A stretch of DNA of 64,000 bases. It comes from Brachypodius melanocephalos (Eukaryota > Chordata > Aves > Passeriformes > Pycnonotidae). The stretch is taken from NCBI GenBank assembly GCA_013398615.1, contig VZSR01003807.1:14279154-14343153 (forward strand). Reading direction: 5' to 3'. Below the pieces are notes generated by a model that was given only the letters and a program-made list of their open reading frames with translations, was not told where the DNA came from and searched no databases. This document shows positions 57,706-64,000 of this stretch, one piece after another (position 1 is the stretch's first letter; each line of letters opens with the position of its first letter). The translations under genes were made by a program, and so were the position numbers.

Positions 57706-60700
57706 TGTCTTTTTCGCTTCAGAATAACTGAGTATATCCAATAAAATAAGGTGTTTCAGTTCTTATAATCAAGTTGTGCTCATATATCAAATGCATAGAC
57801 AGGACATTAATAATATTTTCTGTTATTACATACACATATGTGCAAAAACAATTTAAAAATTACATTCAGTCCTTGATACTCTATCTTTAAATATGTCTCT
57901 TACAACTTCCAAAACAAAACAGAAAGGCAGCCATTAGAAGTGTAGGCTCTTAATCTACAAGATACTCAAAAGCACATACATCTGCTATCCATCCAGGAAA
58001 AAATTTATGGATGAACTCTCCAACTTGAAAGTAGCTCATCTTAGCTAGATGAGGGGATGCGCTGTCATTAGGGTGTGCATCATAATATGCTGTTTACCAC
58101 TTACAAAAGTTTTTTGTAAATAAATCACCACCAGATAAAATAGAATAAAAATGCAGAGACAAATACAAAGACAGAAGTTTATAATAAATTAAAGCCAAAG
58201 ATGAATTTTGGCACCTATATGAGAGGAGCAAAGGGAAGACAGTGAGACACTGTGCAGATTCACGACAGCGTACAGATTCTAAAAACAAGAATACAGCTTT
58301 GGTGCCAGATCTGGTCAGGGTTCTTTAATATAGAAATGTAGGTCTGCAATTATTCTGCTCTGCAGTATAGCACAGTCAGTAAAGGTTAACACATGTAAAC
58401 CTTACAGATACATAAGCACAGTAAAACCCTACTAAAAAGTTGAAGATTTAGTACATAAATGTGGCTGTCAGTGTTTTAATTTAATTTATTTTAACTTATC
58501 TATCCTCAACTAGTTAATTATATGAAGGGTTTGTCTATTAAACATAAAGAACTTCTAGTGCCTTGAAAATTTTTATCTTGTGGGATTTTTTTTTTTTTTT
58601 TTAGTTAATGCCAAATTTTGCAATCTGAAAGATAAGCTTGTCAACCATCTTAGTCAATTTAAAAAAAGAATAAGACATAAGAAAAATAAATACATGTATA
58701 CACTGAGAGAACTCACTGCCTCTTATTGAGAAACAGAAAAATTAATCAGTGGGAAGTTCATGTTAATCTTATATTTTTATTAAATTATTACCTTTTAGAT
58801 TATTAAATCATTATCTTAGAATAGAATAATTCAAATAAATTAGATTGTGAAACCTAAATGTGAATTATTTTCTGTTTACTTTTAATTAAAAAAAATGGAG
58901 GAAGAGTGAATTTTCTTTCCATCTATCTTAGAATTCCTTTCAGCAGATTTTATCAAATTACTTTTGAAAAATCTTGTAAACACAGGTAAATGCAAAACTA
59001 ATTAGGCTGATGTGTGATGCAATGATCCTGCACCCAGAGAAGAGGTACAAAACATCTGGAATTAAAAGGGTAAGATCACACGAGTAATTCTGGCCACTTC
59101 AATTTCCATGATAAAGAAATAATTAGAATTGTTGTATGAAATAAAACAGAAAGTTGAAGCAATGTAAAAATCACATTATGACAGGTGAAGAAACGGTAGC
59201 TGAAAGAAAAGTCTTCAAATTTTAAAGTGGAAACAAAGTAACTGATAAAAAAACTATTTATTTTCACAAGTACAAAAGGAGATTTTGTCAGTATATTTAG
59301 CTGAGCTTTTGGGAGTCTAATGCTGTTGGAGAATGTTTCACTAATTTCACTCTTATGAAACGAAAGTATACTTACTGGAAAGCTGATCAACTAAGTACAT
59401 GGTACCTAAATTGCAAACACTTGGACCTATTTGAACTGCCAAGGGTTCAGTGCAAGGAGTCCAGTTTTTTTCATTAGCCCCAAAGCTGAATGGCAGCACA
59501 CAATTTCATTTTAAAAGAGATTTTATCTGATAATGAGAAAAGCTCTGGTATGGAAAGAAACCACTTTGTGAGGTTGTTGAAATGAAGATTAAAAAATCTT
59601 CATGGGTAGCTTAAAAAATCCTTGCTATTGAGAAAGAGGATTTCCATGTTCAGTTCTAGTATCAAATTAAATTTACTTTCGTGAAGCTTATAAAAAGCTT
59701 TCCAGCCACTGCTGGCATCTTGCTGAAAATGACATGTGCTACAAGCAATTAATGTTGCAATCTGTATTTGAAAAGGGACCTTGACAAACAAATCACTCTT
59801 TAAAAGTTTTAATTGATTTTTAGTACTTCAGTAACAAGCTGAGCACAAATCACTGAAAGAAGATTTTCTAGTCATGTAAATGACTGTGATTCATTCTGCA
59901 AATAAAACAGAAATGGGAAAGACTAAATTTCATTCTTTTCTTTTCAACTAATTAAGCAATTCCATACATTTAAATACAACGAACGCTTTGAAAAAGTTTT
60001 ATAGACAGTCAACAGCAGCATAAAATAGTTTCTAGAAATCTGTAACTTTGTGATTCCTTTAAACCCCTAAAGATAACATAGCAGTAAATAATGAAAATTT
60101 TTTTTCTTATAATATTCAATATAATGAAGAAACACAGAAAAAATGTAGTAGCGGTTCAAAGACTTTTTGATTACTACAAGATTCAATAGAAATATTCCAT
60201 GTGATTTGAATAAGTTTGGGTCAATCCATGACATTATTTTCTCACCCCTTCTATCTATGTTTGCTATGTCATAACTCAAATGGAACTACATCTACACCTT
60301 ACTATTTGCCTCAATGTGGCACAATAAGCCTGCAGTGCAGGTAATCTCTGTTCCGACTGTTTTGAGCCATAATGTCAAACCACGGACCTGGTTTTAGGGG
60401 TTTCCATATGCTCGTGTGTCTTTATGAGTAAAGCTTTCTTCTGGGTAATATGGCTGCTTAGGAAAATTTCTCTTGGGAAATCATGAGAGAACTGGGTGAG
60501 CAATGTTCAGTTTATGATTGGTTATTTTCAGAATCCAATGGGACACACTGTGAGCATTCTGCTGTACATGATGACCCTGGTTTGTGTCTCTTCCCACTAC
60601 AGTTATTTTTCAATTCCAAGTTTATCACTGGAGGTTTCTAAGTGTGCTATGATTAGTAACCAAAGAAAGTACAGTAAAGGTTAAAGAAAGCTTCTCTTGG

Positions 60701-61732
60701 AAATGAAGTAATCTTTTGTCCTTATGCAATAAAGGACCTCATTGCCGAGATGTTTCAGGGCTTGCAGTTATAATAATGAATGAACTTAATCAGTTTAAGG
60801 TATATGTTTCTTTAGTCAGAGCATTCAAAGCTTGAAACATTTTTAGCTCAGACATCTTGATAATTTTTGAATAGACTTCTGAATATAGTATAGTCCAGTA
60901 TCTCCGAGACTGCCAGCTTTGTCTTAAGGATTGTATATGCAAAAAATACTTTTGTATACAACAGGAGTTCTCTTAGCAACTAAAATTACTGTCTGCATCA
61001 GGTACTAAATAAACAATAAGAAGGTCCAGATGAAAAATGAAAAAAAAACCATTTTCTTTGTTAGTCAGGATAATCTTGAGGAATGTCTCTATCTCTTCAT
61101 CTGTGACCTACTGAAAAAAATCAACGTACTTTTAGAAACTACATTTTTGGAATAAACCATTTTCTTTTTACAGTTGTTTTTATTTGGTGTGCAGATGGTC
61201 TGTATGTTTTGTGGTGAGTTCTGGGAACCAGTGAGCCCATACCTCGTCAGGTGTGGCAAGCTGGGTTCATAAATTTAAAGAAAAAATCAAGGAATAAAGA
61301 GGGAGAATAGATAAGACAGATTTAGAATTATAGAAAGTGGAGAAGAAAACAGAGAGCAGAATACAGACAGGAAATGGAGTGGATTTAAATAGGCCAGAGA
61401 GAGAGAAGGATCAATATTTCCAATGTAGTGCTAAACAAAAGTGGAAAAAAAGTCTGTCAGTAAGCACATGATGGAGTATTTTTCTGACAAGATATTCTCC
61501 TGTCAGTAGTTAATAAAAATGCAGAACATCTCACTAGTGAGAAGGTCACTTTGATATTCATAATAGCAGAAGAAAATCTGTGCAAAATGCTCTGTGATTA
61601 ACAATGCATTTTCTAAAGGCGTCTGTAGACAGTTGAGTATCTGCACAACTCTCAGCTGTAATAAGGGAGTAGCTGCATTCAAATGCTTGACATTTATCTT
61701 CCCTGAAAAATAAAAAGATTGAAAGCAAGTAG
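57706..61732. other. Unique AT-rich non-coding DNA
   Basis: No gene supported. A 17-base T run lies at 58586-58602. A perfect 9-bp hairpin (ATGAAGATT, AAAA loop) lies at 59582-59603. A purine-rich stretch runs from about 61275 to 61410. Confidence 0.5.
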
Positions 61733-61767
61733 GGGTGTTTTGGTTTGGTTTTATTTTTTTTCTTTTG
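61733..61767 (-). repeat. Short T/G-rich low-complexity tract
   Basis: GGTTTGGTTT-type sequence grading into a T run. Same class as the other T/G tracts. Confidence 0.75.
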
Positions 61768-62879
61768 ATAACATTGAAACTCCTACAAGATTAGTTAGTG
61801 AAAGAAATTAAAGATCATTAAAAGGTCATAAGAACTTGGATGGTCTGAAAACTAGGGGGAGCACAAATTAGTGAAGAGCCTTGGAGGAAAATATTTAACA
61901 ATTAATGTGCTAACAAATGACATTCGACTTGAATCAAAGGCATCAATAGAGATGAGGAAGCATAAATTGCCTTTCAATGTATTTTGAAAAAATCTCTGTA
62001 TGGAAAAGAAAAAAGATCTGTCATGAATCCTCAAGTAATTTTACAGTAATGTAAATAGGTGGTACGAATAGAATCTCAGCCTTCATTTTGTTACAAAAAG
62101 TGACATTTCTCAAATAATAGATCAACATATTATAAAACCTCCATCCCCTTTAGTCATTCACAAATTGCAAAATATAAATAAATATTTTAAACTGGCTAAT
62201 GATAATTTCATAGGGTTTTCACTGCATAAACCTTCTTTGTATAAATATAAGCTCAACGACTTCATATTTTGATTGTAGATACAAAGATGTTTTGACATTT
62301 TATTCTCTATGATTTCCTTCAGGTTCATCTAATATAAAAGGGAATTTTTATGTTTGTTAGAGATTCACAGTCTTTTCTGCCTTATTGAAGCATTCTTCTT
62401 TCAGAGCCAAGGGAAATATATTTCTAATTTTGAACTTAGGAGTTTTAACTCTAAGCACTGGGAGTTGCTGAAAGTTTAAAATCCTTTAAATATTGTTAAC
62501 AGAGAGAGTAAGTTAAAACTAACTTGATTCAGGTCGGTTGAGCTATTTTATTGAAATAAATATTCATTAAGTCAGAATTTATAAAAATGTTAGATCAAGA
62601 ATGTATCAAAAGCCTATGATATAACTTTCTAAACATCTCTGCCAGTGGATTTCCCAAGAAAGTGTGAGCCATGAAGAAACTTTTCTAAGTCAGTAATGAG
62701 GTAGAGAGCAGGATTTCCTCATGGCAAGAGTTTTTAAACTTTGAACTCAAGACCTTCTCAAACACTTTCATTTCATTTTTCTTTAACAAAAATCTCAACA
62801 CTTCTCCATAAGTGTCAGGTCATGTCTTCATAAAAGCAAAAAGCAAAGAAGATCAGAAGAGCAAATGATTGAATTACTA
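61768..62879. other. Unique AT-rich non-coding DNA
   Basis: No feature recognised. Confidence 0.5.
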
Positions 62880-63290
62880 GATTCTTTGCTGTTCATAAAT
62901 TTGTCTAGCTCCTTTTTGAACCTGAAAATATTCCCTCTTTCCATGAACTCCTGTGGCAGCATGCTTCAGAGGTTCACGACCTACTCTGCAAAATCATATT
63001 TTGGTTTCAGAATGACTACCTAACAGTTTTAACAATTGTCCCCAAGTTCTGGAACTGAAAGAAATTATCACAGTTCCACGGTCTTCTTATGCAGTTCCTT
63101 CATGGGTCTGTAAATCTCTTATCACACCTCTTCAGGGCTTTCCTCTGTAAACTAAAGAACCTTGGGGTCTGTCCTCATAAGGGACATTCTCATGCTCTAT
63201 TCTCTTTACCTACCTAATTGTGTTTCCCTGCAGCTTCTCTAGGTCTCAAATATGTTTCCTGAGTTGCATAGAGTAGAACTGAATATGAAA
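62880..63290 (-). mobile_element. Ancient CR1/L3-type LINE 3' region, minus strand
   Basis: Read on the minus strand, this is the ORF2 end and 3' region of an old CR1-class element. Near 62905-62955 the reverse complement gives CTGCCACAGGAGTTCATGGA and then GGTTCAAAAAGGAGCTAGAC and AAATTTATGAACAG, matching a familiar CR1 pattern in which CTGCCACAGGA is followed by TTCAAAAAAGGATTAGACAAATT. Further upstream (63110-63200) a CCTTATGAGGACAGA-like string is also recognisable. Divergence is high. The element is 5'-truncated, with borders accurate to about 30 bases. Confidence 0.75.
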
Positions 63291-64000
63291 CCAAGATGGT
63301 GATGCAAGACAATTTTATGTAGCAGGAAAAATGAATCTCCATCTGATTTTCAGCACCCTATCTGAAGATGGGCAGCACTGTCACTGATTTTTTCAGATTC
63401 TGATGCATCTTTAATTTCTGAAAACTGTTGATGGCCTGAAGACCTGAGCTGTAATTATTAGCTCCAAGTTAGACATTACAGGATGTTTTGTAATTTTTTT
63501 TCTTCGATATATGGATTTCATTTTTCAGTACTGAAATTGTTGTTTCACTTTTTGCCCACTCAGCTTTCTGAGGTTCTTCTGAATTTCTTCTGCAGCAGAG
63601 CAGCAATGAGCTACCAAATATTATTAAGATTTGGGATTATTAAGAAGGAGATGGATCTCTATTAGCGCTTTCCCTCTTCCAGGTAATTGTGGAAGAAGGT
63701 ATAGAACCCAGCTTCTTGTGAACATACAGCTCTAGCTGATCCTTGGAGGACAAGAGACCTTTATAGACAGGCTAATAATGACTAAGGAAGGAAAAATAAA
63801 GAATGGGCTAAAACAGGACTTTAGAAAATCAATAAAAGAACCTTTCTCAGACTATGTTCAATACAGTAGTTCAGTGCTGTAAAAAGTCATAAATTATCTC
63901 AGTCTGAATGGATTCAATTTTTCAATCAATTTCAAATTTCAACAGCTAATCTATACAAATTGATTTTCTCATTCACTTACTCATGAAAAAGAGGAGAGGA
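63291..64000. other. Unique non-coding DNA to the window end
   Basis: No feature recognised. The CR1 relic may extend a little further, but similarity is lost. Confidence 0.45.

Noticed and set aside
1..64000. CRISPR array, tRNA, rRNA or bacterial defence island
   Set aside because: No regularly spaced direct repeats, no tRNA-like A/B boxes seen and no prokaryotic gene structure. The sequence is clearly vertebrate non-coding DNA.

Overview
This window looks like a piece of a bird nuclear genome, assembled at scaffold level. The main evidence is several CR1 non-LTR retrotransposons, some ending in the octamer array typical of avian CR1 (ATTCTATG/ATTCTGTG units), plus two non-coding repeats that resemble avian endogenous-retrovirus LTR sequence. 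Long A/C-rich low-complexity tracts, very low gene density and two placeholder gaps of exactly 100 N (15097-15196 and 43535-43634) fit the same picture. A songbird or close relative is plausible from the LTR-like repeats and A/C tracts, but that is inferred from memory of repeat families, not from a search. Nothing looks bacterial, archaeal or phage-like: there are no operons, long ORFs, rRNA, tRNA or CRISPR arrays.

I could not support any intact protein-coding gene. The longest open frame is 142 codons (41502-41930) and I do not recognise it. The only protein-coding similarity I can read is decayed CR1 ORF2: endonuclease on the minus strand near 15.2-15.4 kb, reverse transcriptase near 6.8 and 31.5 kb, and the ORF2 C-terminus near 16.0 and 43.4 kb. 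All are broken by stops, deletions or lost catalytic residues. The window is therefore best read as intergenic or deep-intronic DNA.

Layout: 0-6.6 kb, unique AT-rich DNA with two adjacent perfect hairpins at 1.15-1.22 kb and a GC-richer patch at 5.2-5.8 kb. 6.6-7.3 kb, a CR1 (+). 7.3-14.9 kb, unique DNA. 14.9-16.6 kb, a compound CR1 locus with two copies in opposite orientation and an assembly gap. 16.6-31.5 kb, mostly unique, with an LTR-like repeat at 19.6-19.8 kb, a possible CR1 tail at 22.5 kb and an A/C tract at 28.7 kb. 31.5-34.4 kb, an old CR1 RT fragment and a second ERV-like repeat. 34.4-43.4 kb, unique, with a hairpin, a splice-bounded ORF and the longest ORF. 43.4-43.7 kb, a CR1 with an assembly gap and octamer array. 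43.7-62.9 kb, unique DNA with A/C or T/G tracts and enhancer-like motif clusters. 62.9-63.3 kb, an ancient CR1 (-).

I did not find a new biological system. The observations most worth a second look are: a compact Notch/bHLH-like motif cluster (56.13-56.18 kb); perfect or tandem hairpins that look like template-switch products; a candidate exon with good splice sites, a strong start context and a phase-0 frame (36.6-36.9 kb); and the fact that both assembly gaps fall inside CR1 copies.
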